Positions 50,601 to 62,484 of a DNA stretch of 64,000 bases are shown here, piece by piece (position 1 is the first letter of the stretch; each line of letters opens with the position of its first letter). Location of the stretch: contig HG738138.1 in NCBI GenBank assembly GCA_000499405.2, positions 17,529,119 to 17,593,118 on the forward strand, in the 5' to 3' direction. This DNA is from Onchocerca volvulus (lineage: Eukaryota; Nematoda; Chromadorea; Rhabditida; Onchocercidae). The notes below the pieces were generated by a model. That model made no database searches and was not told where the DNA came from. It saw nothing but the letters and a program-made list of their open reading frames with translations. The position numbers and the translations under genes were made by a program.

Positions 50601-52326
50601 TGCAGTCTGGTACCAACAAATTTGCATCACAAAAAGGCCAAACTGGTATAATTTTCATCATTTCATCAATTAAGTTAAATTCAGAATGGAACTGACATAC
50701 GTGAATTTCATTCCTAATCAAGAATTTCTTTCGTTAATATGATTATGTTGATTGCAATTGCAACAAATCGAATTACGATTTCTATGAGGTTTCAAAAAAG
50801 AGAAAAAATTATAGGATTTGGTTCACCTCGCGATGTGAATTACAAACCGAAAGGTACCGGAGGTGCAGGCGAGGTACCAGAGGAAAAAGCACGAGCAACC
50901 GATGGTATTGTACCATTGCAATCCGGTACAAATAAATTAGCTTCTCAAGCTGGTATGACTGGGATAGGTATGCCGCGAATCGTTGATGGTATGTTTTTAG
51001 CGAATCTTTTATTCGCAATTATAAAATGAATCATTCACAATGTTATTCTGAGTAAATACAAAGATCTCCTGGCAACATCTCGCATTTCCGAGCAATTTAA
51101 CTCGCGTTTACTCATTTTTCCTGCAAGTACTATCAGGGACTAATTCTTTTGAATTCACGATGTATTCATTTAATTCAAAAATATTTTAAATATTTAAAAA
51201 ATGCTCATTATTCAAAAATATTTATAGATTCTAAGTAAAGAATGCAAATTTTAGTGAGGAAAGCCGATGAGCAAGATCGAAGTAGTCAAGGATTCGTTCA
51301 TCTTCAAATGGGTACCAATCGTTTCGCTAATCAATCCGGCATGACTGGCTTTGGCATGCCTCGACATAATATCACCAAGTATACAGATGGAATCAGAGGT
51401 GAAATGCCTAATGACGATTCAACTATGTCACGACAAACTACCGGATGGAAGGAAGGTAAACATCACTGTGTTCAGCAATTCTCGAAGAAATCTCTATTAA
51501 TTTTTCTGCGCTGCACCAGAATTTAGCAAATAATAATTATTCGACTTTTTTCATAAGTATGATTTTCAGGTGCATCACAAGCGGGAATGTCAGGCTTTGG
51601 TGCATTTCGGAATAATACTGTGGCAAATATGCAAGCACAAGAGCAACGATCACAAGGTATGATACCATATCAGATGGGTGTGAACTTTCTCGATTCTCAG
51701 GCTGGTAAAACAGGTTTTGGTATGCCAAGACAGGTATGAATTATCGAATTACAGCTTTCAATCTAACAAAAATGTTCGTGTTTGTAAGCGTAAACATATT
51801 ATGGAATGCTTTCGTGCTCTGCTCTTCTTTTATCAATTCAGAACTCCATTATATATTTGTTTTCCAGTCCGGCTTCTTGTGATACTTAAAATAATTTAAT
51901 AGTAATAATAACCTCCGTAGGTTTTTTATAAATACTTTTTTAATATTACAAACAAAGAATCTTGAGTAACTGGATCGTATTTCCTGATTTAACGACTGTT
52001 AAAAGAATTGCTTCAGGTTTATACACCATTTGTCGATGATTCACACGACGAGTTACCATTAGATATGGCTCGACGGCCAGAAGTGCCATTCTGGTCAGGA
52101 CAGGAAGCCGAATTCGCAAATCAGGTCATATCTTAACTGATCTTCGTTTGATTCTTTTTTTATATTTCGCTTTCAAATCCCTTGTTTATTTTTTAAAAAG
52201 CCACTTTTTCAAGTGAAAAGTAAAATTAATATCTGAAGTTGAAAAGCCTGCATATTACAGACCGGAATGTCAGCTTTTGGAACTCCTCGTGACGTGCACG
52301 GTGAATACGTACGACGCATGTGGTAA
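47686..52326 (+). CDS. unc-87: UNC-87-type calponin-like muscle protein (OV9M-like)
   Basis: UNC-87 bundles and stabilises actin filaments in nematode body-wall muscle; filarial homologs are known as abundant calponin-like antigens. Eight exons join in frame: 47686-47766, 48507-48765, 50499-50645, 50815-50988, 51255-51455, 51570-51733, 52017-52124, 52261-52326, for 399 residues. The N terminus is very acidic (DEAEESQEDEEEDAGEN), then Lys/Pro-rich (VVKPPPPVGIKSPTPGVP). Seven calponin-like (CLIK) repeats follow, for example GSNKYASQRGMTGFGAPRD, GTNKFASQKGQTGFGSPRD, GTNKLASQAGMTGIGMPR, GTNRFANQSGMTGFGMPR, GVNFLDSQAGKTGFGMPR and FANQTGMSAFGTPRD. There is no calponin-homology domain, as usual for UNC-87. 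The 1.7 kb intron before exon 3 could hide alternative promoters. A possible cassette exon lies at 47845-47895. Confidence 0.95.
47845..47895 (+). other. unc-87: Possible 17-codon cassette exon of unc-87
   Basis: Between unc-87 exons 1 and 2, TTTCCAG is followed by LDAQKITPKKLLAAVGN and a GTGAAA donor. Its 51 bases keep the frame (phase 0 on both sides). The acidic exon 1 and acidic exon 2 join with or without it, so it could be an alternative exon or a chance open stretch. Confidence 0.35.
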
Positions 52327-52511
52327 AGTTCAATGCATCGAACGCTCATCATATAGCAGTTGTGTGTTCCGAATAGAAGTGCTTTTTTTCGTTTGAGCAG
52401 CTGCAGAAATTTGAATACAGTACTATTACTCCTTTCAGAATAACACGTTGTGGCCTTTCAATTCAATCTTGACTTCCACCGTAGTTTCTTTCTCTTTTTC
52501 ACTATCTACCT

Positions 52512-52517
52512 AATAAA
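52512..52517 (+). terminator. Poly(A) signal AATAAA after unc-87
   Basis: AATAAA 186 bases past the unc-87 stop codon. Confidence 0.5.
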
Positions 52518-52648
52518 ATGTTGCCTTAAATTTTTTTTTTCTCAACTGTCAAAATATTTCGTAGCACATGTCCTGAGAAGTCTTTTTCAATGAATTCAGA
52601 TTTTGAAAATTTTGAAATTTTCATTTACTGCCGCTCAGTGTTCTTATC

Positions 52649-53370
52649 ATGCACAGTATTGCCCGTCTAGCACTTCCTCTAACTCTTAGATATCTACGGA
52701 TAAATATAAAGCAATATATTTCCCGTGAGATTCACCAATTCCCATTTTCAAATTTAGACGGTCAAAGTTTATTAGAATTCGAAAGCAGTGCAAGCATAAT
52801 ACACTTTCCATTAACTGCTTTGGCAGTTCAAAAATTTGCATTTCACTTACGGAACGATTGGTTCATCCTTTCTCCAAACAATAAACATTGACTTCATCGC
52901 TTGCTCATCTCTAAAATCACGAGGAAATATAAGTGTGTTATCATTTTTCAAAAATCTGCCAATTTTTTTCATCGTTAAAAATCTTATCATATTTCTGGTA
53001 GTGAATAAATTATTGCACAATAATTCGTTATCATAAAAAATGCTTGAATTAAATGTTTTGTAAAGATATTTTCACAAGGAACTTAATAAATTTTTTTTTA
53101 ACTTTGACAAAAACGACAGCCTAACGAAAATTTTGACTGTAGAGACCAAGAATAAAGTTTATAAAGATATATGGTTTTAAGGAATCAATAATGACGTATT
53201 ATCATTTGCACATTTTTCCACTGATTATTGCAGATTTTCCTACTGTATCATCCATAATCGAGATTCTTGAACATGCTGTGTCATATTGTGTTCAAGAATT
53301 CCGACTACCGAATAGTATCGCAGAAAAATCTGCAAGAGCATTAATGAAAAAATATATAAGCGATAACTGA
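52649..53370 (+). other. Possible small gene of two or more exons, function unknown
   Basis: An ORF from ATG 52649 begins MHSIARLALPLTLRYLRI, Arg-rich and hydrophobic like a mitochondrial presequence, and continues through SLLEFESSASIIHF and TALAVQKFAFHLRND. A convincing exon at 53234-53370 follows ATTATTGCAG and reads DFPTVSSIIEILEHAVSY then ARALMKKYISDN and a stop, with a phase-1 entry. The nearest donor in the first part (GTTCAT after AACGATTG) is phase 2, so the two cannot be joined directly; a donor at GTCAAA (phase 1) or an unseen middle exon would be needed. I recognise no family. Confidence 0.3.
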
Positions 53371-54254
53371 GGAATATGTTTAATAAAAGAAATTTCGAGA
53401 ATATCCGAGACTTGATAGTTGAATTCTTTTTCCTAATGTTATTGAAAAAGTCACATTTGTTTCCAAAGCAAGCACTTGCGAATTTTCAAACAATCTTGCC
53501 GATCATTTTTCACTTACATTTTAATGAATGGAATAAAGAAATGATGATTATAAGACTAAGACGGCAGACAAGCCTGTTTCATGAAATAAGCAAGTAGAGT
53601 TCCAGGTGTGTCTATAATTCCAATGATATTATTCTCTGCTTAAATTAAGGTTTTTTTTTTTTTGAATTATTTATTGAAAAATATTTACACCACAAACTGC
53701 CGCTACTTCCTTATTTGTATTTTGGTAACTTTTTTAATTACTGATGAAATCAATCAGAATACTCTTTGATCAAGTAGCAGATCTGATTTAAAATTAAACA
53801 CAAAACTAATTTATATACAATAAATCTGCTTATTTTAAGACTTTTCGGTATTGAACTTCAGTCTCATTTAATGAGCAAGAAGCCAGTGAATTACACTTTC
53901 GATTCTCGACTATTCAATTTTCTCAACCTTTTTTCCAGAATGATTTAAAATAGTTTCCCAACTGATCTTTAAATCTTATAAACATATTTGAAGGCTGGAA
54001 GCGGTGTTTTAAGATAAATCTGTTATGATGTATTGCATCATTTATTAAAATAATCGCTTTCCCAAGGACTTTTCTGTATGCTGAAGGGAAAGTCAATTCA
54101 ACTTGAATTTCTTATGCAAAATTTAAATTTCAATTCAGAAGTTCAGTTTCCAGTAAAAAATCAATACACTGCTTTGATTAGTGCTCTACAATTGGTTGCT
54201 ATTGGAAACTGTTTCAGAAGCAATAAAATCATTGAAAAGCACTCAGTTGTGGCG

Positions 54255-57200
54255 ATGACAACGATGGAACTCGATCCTTTCCTTCAAGCCTTACTTCATT
54301 TCAAGCACAATGATATTGAAAAAGCAATCAAAATTTGCAGTGAAATATTAGAGAAGAATCCGTTTGATCAGGTTAGGCATATTTCTTTAATCGTTATCAT
54401 CTTCCCATATCTTATCTCTTTTTTTTTTTTTTTTTTAATAACATATGTCACAACTCGATTGCTTATTTGTTTTTTTCCTTTCCATTATCAGTTTAAATAT
54501 TTCCGCTCAATTTTTAAAAACAATTTTCAAATTTAGAAGATTTTTTCTTTCCAAAAAACCTAAAATAAAATTTTTGATTTTGAAGGACACTTTTCTCGCA
54601 AAAAAAGAACGAGAAATGCAAGAAAGTGAATTCTCGAAAATATTGGTTTTTCAGGCAGCTTGGAGTTTGAAATTGAGCTGTTTAACTGAGGAATTCTATG
54701 TTGATGAACTAGAAAATGACGAACGTGGCATTGCAGAAATATTTTTGGATGATACTGTATTGGCATCAAGAGCTAGACCTGGTACTTCTCTGTCTAGGCC
54801 AGTCACCTCAGACCAGACTTCTAGACAAGCTATTAGGTTTTTTGTTCATCCATTTTTCACACATCTTGTTGAAAATTAGAAATTTTTAAAACTTGTGACA
54901 TTGTAAAAAAGGGGATAAGCTGCGAGTTATGTCACTGCTTTGAAGAATTATGCTATTTCAATGAGCCTTTACATTTAATGAAACAAGAAAAACTTCTTGT
55001 AGACCAGTTTCAAGCAGTGGAAGACCTATAAGCGGCGTTTTACGACCTGAAACTCATGTCCGACCAGGCACTATGGAACAAACTCTGCGTACATCAAGAA
55101 CTTCCAAAACTACTCGCGCCACTTCATCTAACTCCGCCAGATTTGTTCGTCTTGGTACGGTAGGTGATTATTTCAATAACAAATGAAATTTTACAAATTT
55201 GCAGAAATATTTTCTACGATTTTCGTCCAATTCATTGCTCTGAAAAGAAAGTAACTACTGGAAGTAATTATAATTTCTAAATTATTGAAAAAAAGAAATA
55301 ACTTTTTAAAACTAAACATATCAACACATAATAACTAAAGTAATAAATAATTAGATAAAGAACGGACTAAAATACAAGTTATCATAGCTGTTTAGTTTAT
55401 TTGGTGAATAAATAAAAGACGTAAGCAAATGATTGTTGTATTATGATAATAATTAAAGTAATGATAACAAATAAAATTATTATGCCTGGCAGTTAAAGAA
55501 ATCAAATAATTACTACGTCTACTAGCTATTCTCAACTGTTATCAATAATTCTAATTTGAGGAGAAATTTCGATAATTTGATAATGAGCGGACGAAATTTC
55601 GTAGTTTCTTGATAATGTATTATTTCTGTAGGCATCAATGATATCGGAACCTAATGGACCATTTGTGAATCTATCGAGACTTAATGTTGATAAATATGCT
55701 GCTGACTCACAAGTTAATCGAAATCTCTTCGAATATGTCTTCTATCATGAAGGTGATATGAAAGTGGCACATCAGGTAAGTCATGAATCAATGCCGCAAT
55801 GTCACTTCGTCGATTTGCTAAAAAAGTTTGGCTTTCCAGATCGCAGTTATTGCAATAAAAAATGCCGATGATACGGAATGGTACTGGAAGAATCAACTTG
55901 GAAAAAGTTGTTATCGATTGGGATTGTTCAATGATGCACTAAAACATTTTCACTCTTCACTAAGTAATCAAAAAATGGCAGAAACATACGCTTATCTTGC
56001 TAAAGTGCTTTTTCGATCATATAATTTGCGGAATTTTTTTCAATAAATTTTCATTTTCTCTGGCTTGTGAATGCATTTACTTCAAATTTGCATATTAATT
56101 GAAGAAATTAGTAAAAACTTTTATATGTAAAATCAGTGCATTCACAAAACATTTCCGTTTTATTTAGCTGAAAAAAAAAAAAAAAAAACTATTATGATCC
56201 AAACTTTATGTCTTTCTTCTATCCGCAATAAATATGACGATTTCAGACATACTGTCGAATTGATCAACCATTAATGGCCATTGATCACTATAATTGTGGT
56301 TTGCAAATATTTCGGAACGATATCACTTTACTAATTGGTCTAGCGCGAGTCCACGAGGTTAGATGATAAATTAATATTAATTTTATTGGATTTCCTCTTA
56401 AATTTTCAAAAAAGGCTCATAGATCATGAAGTGGATATTTTTCATCCACAATGAATAACGATTTTATCAGTAAATAAAAAAAAGTTGAAATGATTTTGAC
56501 GTTTGAAACATTACCAGATTGATCGATATTACCAGAATATCATTGAATGTTCTTTAAGCATAGAATTTCAGTGTCACTTACTAAAAATTCATTCTGATCG
56601 TTGAGATTTTATCTTTAAAGAAAATTCACGGTAACAGAATCTAATGATTTATTTCAAACTGTCCATACACCGAATTCTCATTAGCACCTAACACTTATAA
56701 TTCTATAAACTGAATTAATAAAATTTAAATTCTAGCATCTTGGAGATGTTGAAAATTGTATAAAAGCATATAAATTAGTGTTAGAACAAGATCCAACGAA
56801 TGTAGAAGCAATTGCATGCATTGCAACCAATTATTTTTACAATGATCAACCGGAAATTGCTCTTCGCTACTACAGGTTAATCAGAAACCTCATCTGAAAT
56901 TTACAGTCTAAGCTGGGGTATCAATGATATTATGATAAATATATTAATCCGGATAAATGAATCATGAAAATGACTGGACAGCCTTGATCAATCTAGAGAA
57001 TGATTGGACAGTTTTAGTTTTTATAGGAACTAATTAATTAATTGATGCAATATAGTATTTCTTGTGTTTTTTCAAAGAATTTGGGAGAAAATTGCAAATA
57101 GTTTTGCATTAAGGCGTATCTTGCAAATGGGTGTCAATAGTGCAGAGCTATTTATGAATCTTGGCCTATGTTGCTTTTTTTGTCAGCAGTTCGATCTTGC

Positions 57201-57881
57201 AATATCGTGCATTGAACGAGCACAAGCATCAGCTAGTGAGGAGGTTATTGCCGATGTCTGGTATAATACCGGGAATGTTTTTCTAGTAAGTATCGGTTGT
57301 AAATCGTATTTTTGCGGTTAAATTAATATGCAAATCTTGACAATTAGAAACTAAAATTATTAAGAATTTCTTAAAAATCTAAATTTTATATAAAACTTGA
57401 TTCCAGTCATCTGGTGATGTAAAGATGGCGTCGCGATGTTTCCAACTGGCGATGGCAGCGGATCCGAATCATGCGGAAAGTGTATGCAATTTTGCTATAC
57501 TGCAAATGCGGGATGGCAAAATAGATCAAAGTCGATCGATGTTCCGTTCTGCAATTGAAAAAGGACCGCACTTGTTTGAACCATGCTATAATCTTGCTCT
57601 GCTTACTTATCAGATAAACATTACTGTCTCTTAATAAATATTTACCTTTAATATCTGATTTCTCTCCTTACTAAATTTCTGTCACATTACTTTAATCCTA
57701 AAACGATTCCAGGCAATAATAAAACTGATTTCAACTTATCAATCTCATCAATTTATTCTTTCAGATCGGACAATTTGATGAGAGTCGAAGAATGGTACTA
57801 AAAGCACTGGAGCTTTATCCTGAACATGCTCAATCGAAAACAATTCTTGGCCACATCGAACAAATGTTCCATATGTTGTAA
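54255..57881 (+). CDS. bbs-8: Bardet-Biedl syndrome 8 homolog / TTC8, BBSome TPR protein
   Basis: BBS8 is a BBSome subunit that helps carry membrane proteins in cilia; in nematodes it acts in ciliated sensory neurons. Ten exons join in frame: 54255-54371, 54655-54836, 55003-55159, 55632-55775, 55840-56004, 56247-56357, 56736-56875, 57114-57285, 57407-57625, 57765-57881, for 507 residues (human 515-541). Landmarks: the N-terminal TPR-like LHFKHNDIEKAIKICSEIL; the RPGTSLSRPVTS and GRPISGVLRP linker; then tandem TPRs with TEWYWKNQLGKSCYRLGLF, NVEAIACIATNYFYNDQPE, ELFMNLGLCCFFCQQFD, ADVWYNTGNVFL and HAESVCNFAILQMRDGK. A TTTCAG lies 38 bases upstream of the ATG and may be the spliced-leader site, which excludes the longer upstream frame. 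The exon 9 donor is non-canonical (see findings). Confidence 0.94.
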
Positions 57882-60800
57882 AACTTATTCAGAGACAGGA
57901 TGGAGTTGATATTTTGAAAGAATTAAAGGAACTTACCTCTTCCTGCATTCTTTTGCAAGTTACTTCAGATTTGTCTATTTAACTCATTGATAATGCTATT
58001 AATTAATGAAAAGGTGAATCATTTTCCAAATCAAGAAAAATCTATTCAATTTTTTTTTTGTGAGGTCAAAGATTTGTTTTATATTATTTAAAGTTAAATT
58101 TATACTTCTTCGATTGGCTCACTCAAAAATGAAAGCAAAATTTGGGTTAAATGTGAATTGCGGAGAAATAACCATACCAATATATTTAATAAATATAAAT
58201 AAACTATGGATGAAAGATCGAAAAATTCAAGCTATATTTGGTCGTAATAATGATAAAGGATCTAAATCTTTTTAATGCCTGGAAAAAATCCGCACGTCGT
58301 TTTCGTTATTTCCATTAAACGGTCGTTCAAATTTTTTTCCATTAATGCATTGCTGGCACTTGACTTGTTAAATTTTAAACTATAATTTGACTTAAGCTTT
58401 GTCAATTTTTCACATCCTTCCTTTTCATCAGAATTTTTAATAATAATTAATAATTAATACCGATAAACTGCTGTTGAAAAGACTGCTCGCGTTGAAAACA
58501 CCAATGTAGCTAACGACTCTGATCCTGATGTCTTCCAACAGCTCTCTTTTTATATGGATCATCTTGGTTCTGAAATGGCCGGAATTCACATATTAGCCAT
58601 ACAAAAGATTGAGGACTAAGGATAAGACAGACAATTCCCACAAGCCTCAGTCCTTGTAACGCTCTTGACCATTAACATCTCAACATTTCACACGATGTCT
58701 ATAAGCTCTGATAGCAAATCGGAAAATTTGAGAATACCTTTGTACCCATTTATAGATAAGTGACTCATTTGCCTAAGAATATTTGAAATTTCTTCTATAC
58801 CAATTACTTAATTACTTCGTTTTATTTATATTATAAATATTTCGGTTTTACCGACAGGTAAAGCTTCCGCTGCGAAAATTACTATTCATCCTTAATCGCT
58901 GAGTCCTAAGACTTACCCAAATTTGAAAGGAACTTTCAAGTAAAAGAGCTTCATCGCATAATTTCTTTATATAATGTCCAAAAAAATTTCTCCCCTTCAA
59001 CTTGAAACCCTAAAATTCGTAAAAAAAAAAGAAAGTTAACGTCTAAAATGAAAAAAGGGAGAGGGGGGATCATGATCTTTATTTATCCATTTTTCTTCTG
59101 TTGGTGTAAAATGTCAATATTTCACGGGCATATCTTTAAATTAATATTTTTGTTTTCAGTGTTTACTGGTTGGAACACTTTCATTCGTTGAATACGTTGT
59201 AAAAATCTCATTATATCATGAACTCTTCAAGAACAGAGAGTATTATAGTAAAAAAAAAAAAAAAAAAAAAAACAAAGTTGTGATAACTACTGCAAGAGAA
59301 ATAAGAACATCTTTGGACTTCACTTTCAACATTGACCTTTCGCTTTCTTTAGCGATTCACGAAAGTTACTTGTTGTTGAAAGCAGATTTGGTATTCCACA
59401 ATTCATAGAGGATGACCCGTTGTTGAAGGAAGATTAAACAATCGATAATCGGTAATGTATATGGCCGAATTTCAGACTAGTGTAGTGGCCATTGAAAAAC
59501 AAATTACAGTGCAATTAATCGAAAAACATATCACTGTAATATAATTTTAAATCAAGTCATCTCAGCGCTGTATCACAATCATTATGGCGACCATTGTCAC
59601 CCAAAATTCGATAACAGGAATAACTAGTATGGACGTTTGTTTTGTTTTTTTTTTTTTCAAATAATTTTATCCATCATTATTTGGAGATGTCGAGTTCTAT
59701 GAAGATATTGTGAACATTCAACAGTGCATCATCGAACGATTTTAAATTTGGTTTATCAGTTAGAATATTCATTTCCATAGCATTCGCCACGACCCTATCC
59801 ATCCCCACGATAACCACACCTTAAGCAATGGCTTAGTCTTATGATGATTCAAGTTGAGGAATGGTATAAAACATTAAAGAAGTGATCAGCCAATTCCATT
59901 ACTGCAGATCATTCCTATAAATGTAAAGGAAATTGAAGAAATTAAGAAGTACTAGCACGAACTTAACGTAAGCCTCACAGAATTATTTCGCGAGGTGAAT
60001 AAACAAGCTCCCTTTTGCTCTTCATACTTTCATTTGTTTTAGATTGAACTGTCAGCTGACCTCCATTTTTTTAATTAATTTACATAATTTTTAATAAATG
60101 AAATACATAAACACTCTCAGTTCATATTATAGAGTACTTTCCGGACACATCATTGCTTCAGGACAGTCATTTCATTTCAGAATAAGGAACTTCATTTCTA
60201 AAAAATTCCAACGTGTCTCAAAATATCAATTAGTAAAATTCTACGAAAAGGGTCTTTGCATAAAAATAACAGTTAAAAAAATCATCATGTAAAATGGAAA
60301 AGAAACTCACAAATCAATGATTAGAAAAAAAATGCGGAAAAAAATGCTTCTTTCTTCATGAACTCAAAATTAAAAAACAGAATTTCGGAAGAATTTTTGA
60401 AAGAAAATAAGTGAAAATCGAAACACAGAATACAATACAATTTTAAACAGTGGACACATGACTATGAACCAAGAGGTTTTAAAATTGTTTTCCTGAATTT
60501 TCGAACACTTAGTTTCAAAATACTACCTAAAAGTATATCACTTTTTCTAGTCATCCAGAAGATCCTAGAGTTTTGGAATAGTCAACATTCCAAACACCTT
60601 TGGTGATTTTTTATATCTCCGATTTCATAATGCACATTCATGTCTTCAAAACTCTCCATAGGAACATTAAAACATTAAAATAAGCTAAATTGTTGATAGT
60701 AGAATATAAGTCAAAAAAGGAGACTAACAGAATATCAGAAAAAAAAATTTGAGTATGGCAAGAGGAAAAACAGGAAAAAATTTTTCGATCGTCTTGATGA

Positions 60801-62484
60801 AATACATAACTTTTTTGTGAGTACAAAAAATAGCACCCTTAGACGCTCGAAGAATAATCATTAGCAATACATACTGCCACATACTCGATTGTTAGTTGCT
60901 GAAATATTCAAATCTATTAATTTCAAAAAAAAAGGAGGATCTCTGTAGTTTTTATAGAGATCTTTTTTTTTTTTTTTTTTTCAAAAACATGAAGTGTTTT
61001 TGAAAATTATATTCAACTATGATTTCGGCACGACATTATCGATATTACAGTTCAGATTTCATCAAATGACAAGAATACTGCCAGATGCTCATGGCAACTT
61101 ACTGTTACTTCAAATCCAATTCTCTATCACGAATTCTTACCATCTTTCCGCAGTTATTTGTAGATATGATCAATTTTTTAATTCATGAGCATCACTATTA
61201 AAAATTCAAACATTTCTGGGCATGAATGTTTACAAATAATACAAAACTGGTAATTTCTTAACAGTAAAAACATTAGCTAAACAGAGAACTCAATAATGAA
61301 ATGGCTTTTGAAAAAAGATAATTTGTAGACAAAATAATCGAGTCGATATATCTGTATAATCCTTATAATAGTTCACTCTGTTCATTTTCATTCCCTGAAA
61401 TGAACACTTCAACTTGAATTTCAGTGTGAAAAGTTTTAATAACCTCAAAAAAAAGAAAAGTGTGATACAGAAGTTGAGCTGAGCGAAAGCAATATAAGAA
61501 ACATACGATATGACGATGCACCGACAACAAGAAATGTGTTAAGTAATGCAAAAGAATACAGCATGACGCAAAAGAGTATAATATCTAAGTGCTTTAATTT
61601 TCCCTATAGCAATTAAAATGAAGTATATCGCCTAGAATTATTTAGATAATTTCGAATAAATCAAAATAAATAAAACATCAAATGATTTTATGTTAAAAAG
61701 AAGAGTAAAGAGTTATGACAGGTCGAAGATAAGCGCGACCTATTCTATCTATTTGTTTGAGCCTTTAAGGAACAAAATTCAGAAAATATATTTCAAATCT
61801 CATCTTCCATACAGCTCCTAACATTCTCAATATACTATCCATCATAAATAAAATGAAACGAACTTTCAGCATGATGATCACTAGATATCAAATACCATGT
61901 AAACTGTTGTACATGATTGAGTATTTTTCGTTTTTACAAACTCAACTAAGTAGACAGAAGCTGTGAATTATGACGAAGAGTCTTTCAATCACACAAACAG
62001 GTTTGAAGGAAAATTATGATTTTCCAGAATCATACTCTGATGAATAAGCTACTAAAAGTAAATCCACATCTTCGAAATTTGTTACCGACTTTTCTATTAT
62101 TACCAGCATTTTTCAAACAGAAATAACCTCAGGACCCCTATTCTGTCAAATACATTTTTACTCATTTGTACAGAATCAAGGCTAGTTCATCCCAATCAGG
62201 AATTATTAAAAATAAATAAAATAAAGTTGCTTACTTCTACTTCATCAAAAAAAAAAAAAAAAGAAAAAGAATTATTAAAATAATGAAAGTTTCATTCATA
62301 AGCATTAAGACGACAGAGGTGTAGCATGCCCTGCCTATTAACAACTATCAAATTTTCAAAATACAACATACATTTTTGAATTCATAGTCAATATTTCAAC
62401 ATATCTGAATTCAACAGTAAATTACAAAGCAGAATGCAGCTGAACATGCATACAAATACATGCATATGTATGATCCGTAAAAAT
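57882..62484. other. Large intergenic region, convergent bbs-8 and lifeguard genes
   Basis: About 4.6 kb, AT-rich, with an A21-23 run at 59251-59272, T-runs at 59642-59656 and 60963-60981, and many short frames on both strands with no family resemblance. A protein-like orphan fragment at 58467-58619 is listed separately. Part is probably 3' UTR of both neighbours. Confidence 0.45.
58467..58619 (+). other. Orphan coding-like fragment, possible pseudogene
   Basis: The 50-codon open stretch contains KTARVENTNVANDSDPDVFQ, QLSFYMDHLGSEMAG and IHILAIQKIED before a TAA. Its composition (Asp, Val, Gln, Glu, His) differs from the K/I/F/N-rich noise frames nearby. No start codon, acceptor or partner exon was found and I do not recognise the family. 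It may be a relic of a processed or duplicated gene. Confidence 0.25.

Larger units (their letters stand above)
52327..54254. other. Intergenic, unc-87 to bbs-8
   Basis: About 1.9 kb: the unc-87 3' UTR, then a possible two-exon small gene (52649-53370, listed separately), then AT-rich sequence upstream of bbs-8. No X-box was confidently placed. Confidence 0.4.

Noticed and set aside
54078..54254. Upstream extension of bbs-8 to ATG 54078
   Set aside because: A spliced-leader-type acceptor (TTTCAG) lies between the two ATGs, and the extra 59 residues do not resemble BBS8.
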